Numbered from the stretch's first letter, positions 25,713 to 35,296 are shown. The stretch is 64,000 bases of DNA from Solibacillus sp. FSL R7-0668 (GCF_038006205.1 NZ_JBBOUU010000001.1:870001-934000); one strand, 5' to 3'. Notes: generated by a model not told the origin, from the letters alone. Numbers and translations: made by a program.

Positions 25713-26624
25713 ATGCCGATAAGTATTTTTGGTTTTCAAGCATTATGGAGTCCTTATTTATTAGGGACGCTTATTCTCGTGACAGTGTTATATTTTTTAG
25801 TAACTGTAAAGTGGCAGCATAAATTCAAAGCAAGCGAACCATTAAAGAAAAGTGAAGCGACCAATTTTATTCTTTTTGTCATTTCGTTCTATATTATTAA
25901 AGGCTCGCCGATTGATTTATTAGGTCATATTATGTTTACATTGCATATGACACAGATGGCATTTTTATTGTTGTTAGTACCGATATTCTTTATTAAAGGT
26001 ATTCCAGATTGGATTTGGAAAATTGTTGTGGAAGCGCCAGTGATGCGTACAATTTTTCAAGTCTTTACGAAGCCTTTAGTAGCGATTGTGTTATTTACCG
26101 GATTGTTTTCGGTTTATCATTTACCTTCCGTTTTTGACACAATTAAATTAAATGAAATTCTACATATGCTCTATACGATGATTTTATTTATTTCTTCAAT
26201 TTTTATGTATTGGCCATTATTAAATACTGTTGAAGGTCAGCATGAAATGAAAAATATAAGTAAATTGGCGTATATTGCATCGAATGCGGTATTAATTACG
26301 CCGGCTTGCGCATTAATTATTTTTGCATCTAGCCCAATGTATGGGACATATAGCGATAGCGAGATGTGGATGAAAGCGATGGAGCTATGTGTGCCTACAT
26401 CAACATTATCAGGGCTGTCATTATCTGGCCCAGAATTATTTTCGAATATGGATTTAGTAAGTGACCAGCAAGTTGGTGGCGTACTGATGAAAATTATTCA
26501 AGAAATTATATTTGGTATTATTTTATTCCGTATTTTCCGAAAATGGTGGAATACTGAACGTACAAGCCAAGAGGAAATTACACAAAATGCACTAAAAGAG
26601 TTTCAAAATAGAACTCATTACTAA
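25713..26624 (+). CDS. ctaG: Cytochrome c oxidase assembly factor CtaG
   Basis: A 303-residue polytopic membrane protein of the Bacillus CtaG (caa3_CtaG) family, needed to form active caa3 oxidase, probably in copper delivery to CuB. It is not the CtaG/Cox11 of proteobacteria. Family features: LGHIMFTLHMTQMAFLL, LLLVPIFFIKGIP, FSVYHLP, and His/Met-rich membrane segments. The ATG follows AAAGGAGCATGGTC. It is separated from ctaF by a terminator and a repeat element but follows it as in B. subtilis. Confidence 0.93.
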   Translation: MPISIFGFQALWSPYLLGTLILVTVLYFLVTVKWQHKFKASEPLKKSEATNFILFVISFYIIKGSPIDLLGHIMFTLHMTQMAFLLLLVPIFFIKGIPDWIWKIVVEAPVMRTIFQVFTKPLVAIVLFTGLFSVYHLPSVFDTIKLNEILHMLYTMILFISSIFMYWPLLNTVEGQHEMKNISKLAYIASNAVLITPACALIIFASSPMYGTYSDSEMWMKAMELCVPTSTLSGLSLSGPELFSNMDLVSDQQVGGVLMKIIQEIIFGIILFRIFRKWWNTERTSQEEITQNALKEFQNRTHY

Positions 26625-26697
26625 TAAAATGATAAACTAAATAGACATGATTGATCATGTGAAAACAAATGAATTATTGAGATTGGGGATTTTATTA

Positions 26698-27159
26698 ATG
26701 GGCGTACCTATTTTACCAACAATCAGTACTGCGTTTATCGTAATCAGTGCTGTTTTAGTAGCAATTGGTTGGGTTTTAATTGCACAACGAAAAATTGAGG
26801 CACATAAAAAAGTGATGTTTGCTGCGGGTGTTTCAGCGCTAATTTTCTTCATTATTTATGCTTCACGTACGGTATTTATCGGAAACACGGCATTTGGTGG
26901 ACCAGATGAATTAAAAGGCTACTATACATTCTTTTTAGTTTTCCATATTACATTAGCAACAACGGGTGCTGTATTTGGACTTACGAGCCTTTTTTCAGGC
27001 TTTAAAAATAACTTGAAATTACATCGTCGTATCGGACCAATTACAAGTATTATTTGGTTCTTCGTAGCCATTACAGGGGTTTTAGTTTACTTATTACTCT
27101 ATGTCATTTATGAAGGCGGAGAAACTACTTCCGTATTTAAAGCAATTTTAGGCTTCTAA
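26698..27159 (+). CDS. ctaM: DUF420 membrane protein, CtaM/YozB family oxidase assembly protein
   Basis: A four-helix membrane protein of the DUF420 family. Matching blocks are TISTAFIVISAVLVAIGW at the start, then RKIEAHKKVMFAA, SRTVFIGNTAFGGPD and FHITLATTGAVFG, with conserved His residues. CtaM of S. aureus is required for aa3 oxidase maturation; B. subtilis YozB is the homologue. I take the ATG at 26698, which gives 153 residues and the family N-terminus; an earlier in-frame ATG at 26647 adds a polar stretch and has no ribosome binding site. Its place after ctaG fits a role in caa3 assembly. Confidence 0.88.
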   Translation: MGVPILPTISTAFIVISAVLVAIGWVLIAQRKIEAHKKVMFAAGVSALIFFIIYASRTVFIGNTAFGGPDELKGYYTFFLVFHITLATTGAVFGLTSLFSGFKNNLKLHRRIGPITSIIWFFVAITGVLVYLLLYVIYEGGETTSVFKAILGF

Positions 27160-27160
27160 T

Positions 27161-27200
27161 GAAAAGCTTCTCATGCAGATGTGTGAGAAGCTTTTCTTAT
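27161..27200 (+). terminator. Terminator after the ctaM-like gene
   Basis: Perfect stem GAAAAGCTTCTCA...TGAGAAGCTTTTC followed by TTAT. Confidence 0.75.
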
Positions 27201-27206
27201 AAAATA

Positions 27207-27237
27207 AAAAAAGCTGGATACGAGCGACCAGCTTTTT
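27207..27237 (-). terminator. Terminator of the yugN-like gene (minus strand)
   Basis: AAAAAGCTGG...CCAGCTTTTT. On the minus strand it is followed by a T-rich tract, just past the gene's stop. Confidence 0.75.
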
Positions 27238-27245
27238 AGCGTGTA

Positions 27246-27602
27246 TTAAATACCGTATGCAGATAATTCTTTACGAACATCAATTAATACTTTTTCACAC
27301 TCTTTTAATAAATGTGAAGGGAAAACTTCGTCTGTGTATTCAACACCATGTGGATAGTAATATTTGCCGAGTGCAGGCTTGTTGATGTTTAATGTTGCGC
27401 TATTTGCACCTACATCACCAGATACAGCATCACAGAAAACACGTAAGTAGAAACGGCCTTCTTTAACGTCATATTTACGGTCGAATGTCATACGGTCATA
27501 ATCCCATGCTCCGTCGCATTCTAAACCAAATTTACCCATTACTGTTGTTAAAACTTCTTGATCTACTTTAACATTTTCCAGTTGTGTATTTTCAATATAC
27601 AT
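27246..27602 (-). CDS. YugN-like family protein
   Basis: A soluble 118-residue protein that resembles the YugN family, function unknown. The core GLECDGAWDYDRMTFDRKYD followed by EGRFYLRVFCDAV, and PALGKYYYPHGVEY, are the parts I use for the assignment. The ATG at 27602 is chosen because AGGAGG lies eight bases upstream; the frame can be extended upstream but without a start signal. It is divergent from ylbC, sharing an intergenic region that holds a palindrome. Confidence 0.75.
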   Translation of the reverse strand: MYIENTQLENVKVDQEVLTTVMGKFGLECDGAWDYDRMTFDRKYDVKEGRFYLRVFCDAVSGDVGANSATLNINKPALGKYYYPHGVEYTDEVFPSHLLKECEKVLIDVRKELSAYGI

Positions 27603-27688
27603 TTCGTTATCCTCCTTATACCTATCGTACAAAACTATACGGTCAAATTTAATAATAGAACAAAATGGTAAATGTTTCAATGACAACA

Positions 27689-27718
27689 TTGTGTCATTGA
27701 GGCCAAAATTGGTATAAT
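27689..27718 (+). promoter_or_regulatory. Candidate sigma-A promoter for ylbC
   Basis: TTGTGT (27689-27694), 18 bp, TATAAT (27713-27718). A second TATAAT lies 14 bp further. The palindrome ATGACA-ACATTG-TGTCAT (27680-27697) covers the -35 box. Confidence 0.5.
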
Positions 27719-27751
27719 TATACTTGATATAATAGGAGAGTGGAGGGCTTT

Positions 27752-28798
27752 ATGAAGGTTTTATTTCAAATATTGATCGTCGCGACCTGTATTGGCATTG
27801 TCGTATATTATACAAATGTGGAGCCTTCTAAAACAGAGGTGCTAGAAGGGCCTACAACGATAACGAAACCCGTGGTCGATGTAGAGCCTACACAGCAAAA
27901 TAGTGATGAATTGCCAAGACCAACAACAGGGATTTCCATATATATCGGAAAATCAAGTGATGAAATTTTGGATAATTACGGTAAGCCGTTGCGCGTAGAT
28001 CCAACTGAATTTGGTTATGAGTGGTGGATCTATGAACAGCAGGCAGGCCTATTGATGGTAGGGATAATGGATCGAATTGTCACACAAATCTTTACAAATG
28101 ACATGAATTTTAATACAACACCTTATACGATCAATGAATCGATTGAAGATATTTACCGAATGACGATTTTTGAACAAGAAGTATCCTTTGAAAGTGACGA
28201 TAATGTGTACCTATTTGCGATGAATGAAGAGGATATGAAAAATCGAATTTTAGTGAAGTATGGCGATGTTTATGTACAGCTCTACATAGATCAAGAAACG
28301 AATACACTGTATGGTGTGCGTTTTTTAGATGGCGCGACACTTGTATTACATAAATCATACGAAATGCAATTTGTTGGGGAGCTAGTAGAGGCAAGCACAC
28401 CTTCTAGCTTTGCACAAATCGAAATTAATTTAGCGAATGGCCGGCAACTGACCGCGTTAACGAATGCTTTCCGACAAAAGTTTGAATTACCGAAATTGCT
28501 GTTTTCTAATATGTTGACATCCTTAGCCAATGATAATAGTGAACAAATGTTTTTAGCCCTAATGGAAACACAAGCAACGGACTCCGAAAAGTTTGATGTC
28601 GGTGGAGAATTAGATGCACTTGAAATCAGCTATGAGCAGCTTGGGGAAAATGTAGCGGCAAATTATAAAGATTCGATTGAAGTATTCCATGGCTGGATTA
28701 ATTCAAAGGAACACCGTGCACTCATAGTCAATCAAGACTATACGCACATCGGTTCGGGTGCGTATTTGAATAATTTTACACAGCTGTATATGAAGTAA
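27752..28798 (+). CDS. ylbC: YlbC-like CAP-domain protein (membrane-anchored)
   Basis: A 348-residue protein with an N-terminal membrane anchor (about residues 3-20), a CAP-associated domain (GISIYIGKSSDEILDNYGKP onward) and a C-terminal SCP/PR1 CAP domain (LTNAFRQKF, the His-containing FHGWINSKEHR, YTHIGSGAYL). This layout is that of B. subtilis YlbC. CAP domains are extracellular, with varied roles; none is known here. The ATG at 27752 follows GTGGAGGG. The usual CAP HNxxR start is not evident (ALTNAFRQKF), so some active-site residues may have changed. Confidence 0.87.
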   Translation: MKVLFQILIVATCIGIVVYYTNVEPSKTEVLEGPTTITKPVVDVEPTQQNSDELPRPTTGISIYIGKSSDEILDNYGKPLRVDPTEFGYEWWIYEQQAGLLMVGIMDRIVTQIFTNDMNFNTTPYTINESIEDIYRMTIFEQEVSFESDDNVYLFAMNEEDMKNRILVKYGDVYVQLYIDQETNTLYGVRFLDGATLVLHKSYEMQFVGELVEASTPSSFAQIEINLANGRQLTALTNAFRQKFELPKLLFSNMLTSLANDNSEQMFLALMETQATDSEKFDVGGELDALEISYEQLGENVAANYKDSIEVFHGWINSKEHRALIVNQDYTHIGSGAYLNNFTQLYMK

Positions 28799-28802
28799 GA
28801 AA

Positions 28803-28833
28803 TAAAGCGCTGCCTTCGAGTAGCGTTTTTTTA
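28803..28833 (+). terminator. Weak terminator after ylbC
   Basis: Short stem CGCT...AGCG followed by seven T. Confidence 0.45.
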
Positions 28834-28866
28834 TTTGGGTCATACAGTAAAGTAAGGAGTGTGAGT

Positions 28867-30348
28867 GTGCAATTAGCAGAGCTATTAAATGATTGGCCGT
28901 GTACTGTCAAGGGCTCTGTGCGATGTGAAGTAATGCGCATTGAGGATCATACGAGCGAAGTAACAGCGGGAACCATTTTTGTAGCAAGAAAGGGAAAGGT
29001 ATCAAATGGGATCACGTATATTCCTCAAGCGATATCAAATGGCGCAGTAGCGATTGTTGTGGACGATGAACATTATTATAATTCGGCTAAGCTAACAGTG
29101 CCCCTTATTTGGGTGCCGAATACGCTGAGTTTTTTAGCGTATAGCAATGCAAAGATGCATCATTTTCCAGCTGAAGTATTGACGATTATTGCTGTAACAG
29201 GTACAAATGGTAAAACAACTGTGACGCATTTAATTGGACAATTATTGCAACGTTTGAAGCAACAGGTCATGGTCATCGGTACAAACGGTGTCTATGTCAA
29301 TGGGATCAAATCTTTCGAGCATTACGAATCATTAACGACCTTGCAGCCTAAGCAATTGCAAACCTTATTTCATGAAGCAGTGAAGGCCGGCATTTGCTAT
29401 GTTGTATTGGAAGCTTCCTCTATTGGCTTGCATAAGCACCGGCTGGATTATAGTGATATTGATATTGGTGTGTTTTTAAATGTGACGGAGGATCATCTTG
29501 AAGATCATGGAAGTATGGAAAATTATAAATTAGCGAAGCAAATATTGGCGACGATGGCCAAACAAATTATTGTCAATAGCGACGATGTTATTTGTCGTTC
29601 GATTGGCTTTTCGAAAAAGGGGAAAAGAAGCTTTTTCGGAAAGGGCCAGCATGTGGATTATTTTTATCAGGTTTTATTTGAAGGCGCGACCTATACAACG
29701 TGCCTAGTACAATATAAGGATGAAAAGCATGTTGTGCACATACCGTTTGTTGGAGACTATCAATGCTCGAATGTATTAGCGGCAATCAGTGTATTAGTTC
29801 AATTACAATACCCGCTTGAGCAATTATGCAGCTATTGTGAAGAGCTCAAATTGCCTGAAGGAAGATTTGAACGCATTACGAATGACCGTGGCTTAGATAT
29901 TATTATTGATTATGCTCATACACCGGATGCAATGAAGCAACTGTTACAAGCTGTAAAACGGCAAGCAAAACAACGCGTCATCGTTGTATTTAGCTGTGGT
30001 GGCAATCGCGATCAAGCAAAGCGATCAAAAATGGGGATGATTGCTTCCATTTATGCTGATATCATTATTTTGACAACAGATAATGCGCGCAGTGAAGATC
30101 CCCAAACGATCAATGCACAAATTCAACAGGGCTTTTCCTCTACACAAGTTTTTCATGAGGTACTTGATCGGAAGCAAGCAATTTTAGCAGCGTTAGAGGA
30201 AGCAAAAGAAGGCGACTCCGTTGTCATATTAGGCAAGGGGCATGAAAAAACACAGCAGATTGGCAAAGTTCAAAGTGAATTTTCAGATCATCTATGTGTT
30301 CGGCAATTTTTACAGGATACACAGCAACAAGCAGGCAACGACAATTGA
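28867..30348 (+). CDS. murE: MurE-type UDP-MurNAc-tripeptide ligase, outside the dcw cluster
   Basis: A Mur ligase that adds the third residue to the UDP-MurNAc stem peptide. The ATP site VTGTNGKTTVTH, the LEASSIGLHKHRL block, NVTEDHLEDHG and IDYAHTPDAM are typical of MurE. The specificity loop reads D405-N406-A407-R408 (TTDNARSEDP) where meso-DAP enzymes have DNPR; the other DAP-contact motif LGKGHE (residues 455-460) is kept. The GTG at 28867 is preferred because AAGGAG lies seven bases upstream; a GTG six bases earlier touches that site. No murE is present between spoVD and mraY. Whether it adds DAP or Lys needs testing. Confidence 0.9.
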   Translation: MQLAELLNDWPCTVKGSVRCEVMRIEDHTSEVTAGTIFVARKGKVSNGITYIPQAISNGAVAIVVDDEHYYNSAKLTVPLIWVPNTLSFLAYSNAKMHHFPAEVLTIIAVTGTNGKTTVTHLIGQLLQRLKQQVMVIGTNGVYVNGIKSFEHYESLTTLQPKQLQTLFHEAVKAGICYVVLEASSIGLHKHRLDYSDIDIGVFLNVTEDHLEDHGSMENYKLAKQILATMAKQIIVNSDDVICRSIGFSKKGKRSFFGKGQHVDYFYQVLFEGATYTTCLVQYKDEKHVVHIPFVGDYQCSNVLAAISVLVQLQYPLEQLCSYCEELKLPEGRFERITNDRGLDIIIDYAHTPDAMKQLLQAVKRQAKQRVIVVFSCGGNRDQAKRSKMGMIASIYADIIILTTDNARSEDPQTINAQIQQGFSSTQVFHEVLDRKQAILAALEEAKEGDSVVILGKGHEKTQQIGKVQSEFSDHLCVRQFLQDTQQQAGNDN

Positions 30349-30372
30349 TTTTCGAAGCGATTCTGTTATGAT
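30345..30372 (+). promoter_or_regulatory. Candidate promoter for ylbF
   Basis: TTGATT (30345-30350), 16 bp, TATGAT (30367-30372), overlapping the end of the murE gene. Confidence 0.4.
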
Positions 30373-30396
30373 TAGATGAGATTGGAGGAATTAACA

Positions 30397-30843
30397 ATGC
30401 TCATGACTTCAGATTGGCTCCTGATATTGGATGAGGTCGATGAATTAAGTGCGATGATACTCTCTTCTACACAAGCGCAAGCCTATCGGAATGCATATAT
30501 GGCTGTGTATGGGGATGAAGCATTAAGTGCTCAAATTAAGGCCTTTCAACGATTAAAAGATCAATATGAGGATGTCCAACGCTTCGGAAAATATCATCCT
30601 GATTATCATACAATTATGAAACAAATTCGAACAGAAAAGCGTGCGCTCGATTTAAACGAGCAAGTAGCGGCTCTGAAAGTAGCGGAAAATGACTATCAAG
30701 ATTTATTAGATGAAATCAGTTTTATTATCGGTCGTTCCGTTTCAGAGGCGGTAAAAATTCCAGCAAGCAATCCGTTCTTTGCAAGCGGCTCATCATGTGG
30801 CTCAGGCTGTGGTACAGGTGGCAGCTGCTCTTGCTCGGCTTAA
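30397..30843 (+). CDS. ylbF: YlbF family regulator (RicF)
   Basis: A 148-residue helical protein of the YlbF/YmcA family. In B. subtilis YlbF (RicF) works with YmcA (RicA) and YaaT (RicT) in a complex that carries Fe-S clusters and promotes RNase Y-dependent mRNA maturation, competence, biofilm formation and sporulation. The C-terminal tail SSCGSGCGTGGSCSCSA has four cysteines, fitting cluster binding. The ATG at 30397 has GGAGG eight bases upstream; an ATG 21 bp earlier precedes that site. A strong bidirectional terminator follows. Confidence 0.92.
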   Translation: MLMTSDWLLILDEVDELSAMILSSTQAQAYRNAYMAVYGDEALSAQIKAFQRLKDQYEDVQRFGKYHPDYHTIMKQIRTEKRALDLNEQVAALKVAENDYQDLLDEISFIIGRSVSEAVKIPASNPFFASGSSCGSGCGTGGSCSCSA

Positions 30844-30852
30844 TGTTTCATG

Positions 30853-30890
30853 AAAAAACCAACATTCGCCTATGAATGTTGGTTTTTTTT
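30853..30890. terminator. Bidirectional terminator between ylbF and the GDPD-like gene
   Basis: Perfect stem AAAAAACCAACATTC...GAATGTTGGTTTTTT between convergent genes. Confidence 0.9.
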
Positions 30891-30892
30891 AT

Positions 30893-31801
30893 TTAAACTT
30901 CGATGGTTTCGTTTACGAGTGCGGCAATATCAGGGCGATTTGTAATAATGCCCATTGCCCCTTGACGAATTAAGCGATTCATCGTCATTAAATCATCGAT
31001 ATCGCTATACATTGTTGGGACATTTAAGTCTGCTAAAAATTTCACAAAGCGCGGTGAGTCATAATTGAAAACTCCTGCTTTTAACGGTACAACAAATAAG
31101 TCTACTTTTGGATTGTATAAATGACCAAATTGACTTGTAAATGCCGTCATTGCTTTTTTCACGTCGCTTTCACCCGCACCTAATGCTATGCGGTTTTGTG
31201 CGTATAAATTGAAGCGGTCAATTTGCTCACTATAGGGGCTTGTTACGATAATTTGATACTGAATATCTAATTCTTCGATTAAGCGCCATAGTTTCGAAGG
31301 CATTAAACTACCTTCATATGTGTCTGGGCTATCTTGAATAGAAACAATAAATAATTTATTTGGATATTTTTCGAAAAGTTCACGCAATGTAACTACTGCT
31401 ACTGCATCCTCTTCATATGGACGTATGCCATCAATTGATTCAAAATGATAGCCGATATTCAGTTGCTTTAGTTCCTCTAATGTTAAATCTTTGACGTAAC
31501 CTGTGCCGTTTGTTGTGCGATCAACAGTAGCATCGTGGAAGGCAATAATTTCTTCGTCTTTTGTAAGACGTACGCTTACAGCAAATCCATCTACTCCATG
31601 ATCGCTTGCTTGTTCAAATGCAAGTGATGAGTGTTCAGGAGCTAAAGCAGCGCCCCCATACTGTGCGATAATAATTGGACGTTCAAATTGTAATGCTTCT
31701 TTAGATTCGCGTTTTTGTGGCTTCGAAATCGCTTTGGATCCTGCCCATGCCGCAGCACTCGCCGCAGCAATTGCTAAAGCAACTTTTGTTTTCTTACCCA
31801 T
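30893..31801 (-). CDS. GDPD-fold protein with lost catalytic residues
   Basis: A 302-residue protein with an N-terminal membrane anchor (about residues 5-24) and a glycerophosphodiester phosphodiesterase-type barrel. The family start HRG....PEN is replaced by Q47-Y48-G-G....PEH, and the metal-binding ExD by A74-x-S76 (GFAVSV), while the later H89-D90 and DRTTNGTG stretch is kept. The ExK strand near residue 155 reads VSIQDS. An active enzyme needs the HR and ExD residues, so this is probably a non-catalytic relative. The start follows AGAGGAGGACG. It is monocistronic and convergent with ylbF. Confidence 0.85.
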   Translation of the reverse strand: MGKKTKVALAIAAASAAAWAGSKAISKPQKRESKEALQFERPIIIAQYGGAALAPEHSSLAFEQASDHGVDGFAVSVRLTKDEEIIAFHDATVDRTTNGTGYVKDLTLEELKQLNIGYHFESIDGIRPYEEDAVAVVTLRELFEKYPNKLFIVSIQDSPDTYEGSLMPSKLWRLIEELDIQYQIIVTSPYSEQIDRFNLYAQNRIALGAGESDVKKAMTAFTSQFGHLYNPKVDLFVVPLKAGVFNYDSPRFVKFLADLNVPTMYSDIDDLMTMNRLIRQGAMGIITNRPDIAALVNETIEV

Positions 31802-31910
31802 TAAATTCGTCCTCCTCTAACCGTACATTTCTTCTACTATGACTATGAATAAATAGAGTGTGAAACGTGCATGAACGTATGGAGTGCATTTTATCACTCT
31901 ACTCGTTCCT

Positions 31911-31940
31911 ATTATAACGGATAAAGACGTCAACTGTCTA
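31911..31940 (-). promoter_or_regulatory. Sigma-A promoter for the GDPD-like gene
   Basis: On the minus strand TAGACA (31940-31935), 18 bp, TATAAT (31916-31911). A hairpin GAGTG-CATTTTAT-CACTC (31882-31899) follows in the leader. Confidence 0.5.
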
Positions 31941-32077
31941 AACTCTGTTGCTATCAATTTGTACATTTGGTATTCTTTTAATGGATAATGTAGTAAAAAT
32001 TTTGTTCAAATGAGCAGGGGTTCCTGTTCGTTTTTGACAATATACGTGGTCGTTTAAATGAGAAAAGAGGGATTTAT

Positions 32078-32350
32078 ATGAATGAAAGACAAGGGTTGAT
32101 TGTTTACGTTCATCAGTTGAAGCATGCGAAATCGCTGAGGAAATATGGGCATGTTAATTTTATTTCACGCAAACAAAAATATGTAGTCATTTATTGTAAT
32201 CGTGAGGACATGGAAGCCTTAAAGACAAAAATACAACGCCTTCCTTTTGTGAAAGACGTTGTAGAGTCATACCGACCATTTGTCAAAACCGAATTTGAAA
32301 ATGCCAAACCAGATAAGGCAAAAGAATATGATTATAAAATCGGGCTTTAA
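32078..32350 (+). CDS. ylbG: DUF2129 (UPF0298) family protein YlbG
   Basis: A 90-residue protein of the UPF0298/DUF2129 family, function unknown. Conserved blocks: RQGLIVYVHQLKHAKSLRKYG, ISRKQKYVVIYC and LPFVKDVVESYRPF. The ATG is preceded by AAAGAGGGA. It is followed directly by a convergent gene. Order ylbF-ylbG-rsmD-coaD is as in B. subtilis, with inserted genes on either side. Confidence 0.9.
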   Translation: MNERQGLIVYVHQLKHAKSLRKYGHVNFISRKQKYVVIYCNREDMEALKTKIQRLPFVKDVVESYRPFVKTEFENAKPDKAKEYDYKIGL

Positions 32351-32740
32351 TTAGCGCATAGGTGGTATGTAATGATTTAGTCGTAAAATGCCAATTAAGT
32401 ATTGATAATATTGATTTGTTTCCGAAAAAATAGAAGAGTGCTTAATTTCGAAAATATTTTCTAACTGACCGACTTCTTGGATTGTTTGTTTGAAAATTTC
32501 GATGCGCTTCGAAGGCTTTTCCGCATTAAATGGAATCCCTTCGCGGCAAATGTATATGGGCATGAATTTACTTTCACCAGCTGGCTTCAATGCGACAGCT
32601 AGTGAGGCAACTTGTTGGCCGTTATGATTAGCAGTAAAGATGAACGCGTTGTGGAAACGGTTTTCATTTGTTTTAACTAGCTCACAAAGCTCGTAAATGT
32701 CACCATAACCTTGACCAAGTTCGATAAATTGTTGAATCAT
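32351..32740 (-). CDS. Conserved protein of unknown function (DUF7147-like)
   Basis: A soluble 129-residue protein conserved near ylbG in Bacillales; the pieces FIELGQGYGDIYELCELV, PIYICREGIP and QYYQYLIGILRLNHYIPP are its typical blocks as I remember them. Some databases name relatives methylthioribose kinase, which the sequence does not support: it is far too short and lacks kinase motifs. The start ATG at 32740 follows AAAGGATGTGTCA. Its stop abuts the ylbG stop. Confidence 0.8.
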   Translation of the reverse strand: MIQQFIELGQGYGDIYELCELVKTNENRFHNAFIFTANHNGQQVASLAVALKPAGESKFMPIYICREGIPFNAEKPSKRIEIFKQTIQEVGQLENIFEIKHSSIFSETNQYYQYLIGILRLNHYIPPMR

Positions 32741-32793
32741 TATGACACATCCTTTCTTTTATAATAGTATCATGATGCAGGAGGGTAGAGCAC

Positions 32794-34212
32794 ATGAAAA
32801 TTGCAGTAAGTATTTTTTCTTTTTTAGCAATTTTAATCGGGACTGTCCTTTTTATGCAGTTCCAAGTTTATTCAAATGAGTTAGACTCGATCGAAAAGGG
32901 CTATCAGTACTCACAGGAAATTGAAATTGTATATCATGGCGATAGCTTAGACATTCGTCAGCATTTCAAAAATTTACCGACAGAGGAAATTAGCATCGAA
33001 TGGCCGAAAAAAGCGGTCAGTCCCAATTGTTTTATTGAAAATGAGCATAGCTGTGCGCGTTTAAGTGAGGATTCTTTAACCTTTAAAGCGGGCGAAACAC
33101 GTGCACAATCCATTTCTTATGTCATCCCATTAGAAAAAGGGTTGCAGTCCAGTAAACTGATGAAAGATGTGTTTACAACCTTAAAAAATGGCGATGTTCA
33201 ATTTTCAACGGTACATATTTCTACTTCTCCTGATATTCAAGGGGAGTGGGTGACAGGCTTACCATTAATCGGTGAGCAAAAGCTCTCATTAGTAAATTAC
33301 ACAATGTTTAGTGGACGCGGTGCGGTAAAGGATTTGTTCTGGCAAGATGGTATCATGGATTTACAGCATCAATCTGAGCTATTATCCATTTATTCAAAAA
33401 CAGCGTTAACACCGGCCTTTTATGAAAAATTAAAAAAGGTAAACTTTTTAAATGCCGATTCTTTTGCTGTTATTAATGGTGCCAATATGGATGGCTTAGA
33501 AGGCTATCGCATGCTATTTTTACCGAATATTACAATTGCACAATTACAGCAAACTGTTGTCATTTCACAATTAGAAGCGATGTATGAATTTGGCGACAGT
33601 CCAAACTGGGTAAAAGAATTAGTGGCGTCGTATTTGACAGGAACCGTATTTGGCAGCGATAAAACAAAAGAGGTTGCTTCGATGATTACCAATCAAATGA
33701 CCGATCAGCAATTAGAAGATTGGTTGGCGCGTTTACAAGCATTAGAAGGACAAGCGATGAATACAGAAGTTTTAGATGAGCAGCTGTCAGAAGTGCTAGG
33801 TGCAACGACTAGATATATCACGATGAATGCGGCAACAAAAGGTTCATATCCTTTTTTATTCAACGATCCGCGTGAGATTTATGTGAATTTACATAAACAA
33901 GAGGCCATTCAAGTGGTCTTAAAAGATGGGGAAGTGCTATATTCTGCGGATTCTTTATTAAATGCGCTAGGATATGATGTGAAAACGGGTGAAAACGGGT
34001 ATTATGTAACGAGTGAAACACGTGCGTTCCGATTCCCACATGACCCTGGCTTCTATGTATTTAACCAGCGTCGTTATAATACGGTATCGATGCCTATTAA
34101 AACAGTTGCTGGCCAATATTTCATAGAGGAAGCATGGTTGCAGCGTCTATTTTTAGTCGAATTAACAAAATCGGATAATCGAATTACGATTACAGCACCT
34201 GATGATCAATAA
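32794..34212 (+). CDS. Membrane-anchored extracellular protein, possible stalk domain, function unknown
   Basis: Not recognised as a named protein. It has 472 residues: an N-terminal membrane anchor (about 4-21), a beta-rich region (IEIVYHGDSLDIRQHF), a helical middle (about 200-340), and a C-terminal part (DGEVLYSADSLLNALGYDV to ITITAPDD) that resembles copper amine oxidase N-terminal-like stalk domains of cell-surface proteins. The first third contains two cysteines (NCFIENEHSC) that could form a disulfide outside the cell. The ATG follows GGAGGGTAGAGC. It lies 29 bp before rsmD and is probably co-transcribed with rsmD-coaD. Confidence 0.75.
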   Translation: MKIAVSIFSFLAILIGTVLFMQFQVYSNELDSIEKGYQYSQEIEIVYHGDSLDIRQHFKNLPTEEISIEWPKKAVSPNCFIENEHSCARLSEDSLTFKAGETRAQSISYVIPLEKGLQSSKLMKDVFTTLKNGDVQFSTVHISTSPDIQGEWVTGLPLIGEQKLSLVNYTMFSGRGAVKDLFWQDGIMDLQHQSELLSIYSKTALTPAFYEKLKKVNFLNADSFAVINGANMDGLEGYRMLFLPNITIAQLQQTVVISQLEAMYEFGDSPNWVKELVASYLTGTVFGSDKTKEVASMITNQMTDQQLEDWLARLQALEGQAMNTEVLDEQLSEVLGATTRYITMNAATKGSYPFLFNDPREIYVNLHKQEAIQVVLKDGEVLYSADSLLNALGYDVKTGENGYYVTSETRAFRFPHDPGFYVFNQRRYNTVSMPIKTVAGQYFIEEAWLQRLFLVELTKSDNRITITAPDDQ

Positions 34213-34241
34213 TAGACGATTTTAGAAAGATTGGTGAAAAC

Positions 34242-35296
<1,055 letters not shown>

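Noticed and set aside
28841-28849. CATACAGTA before murE, similar to a sporulation sigma -10 box
   Set aside because: No matching -35 box at the right distance, and a transcript from it would begin inside the ribosome binding site.
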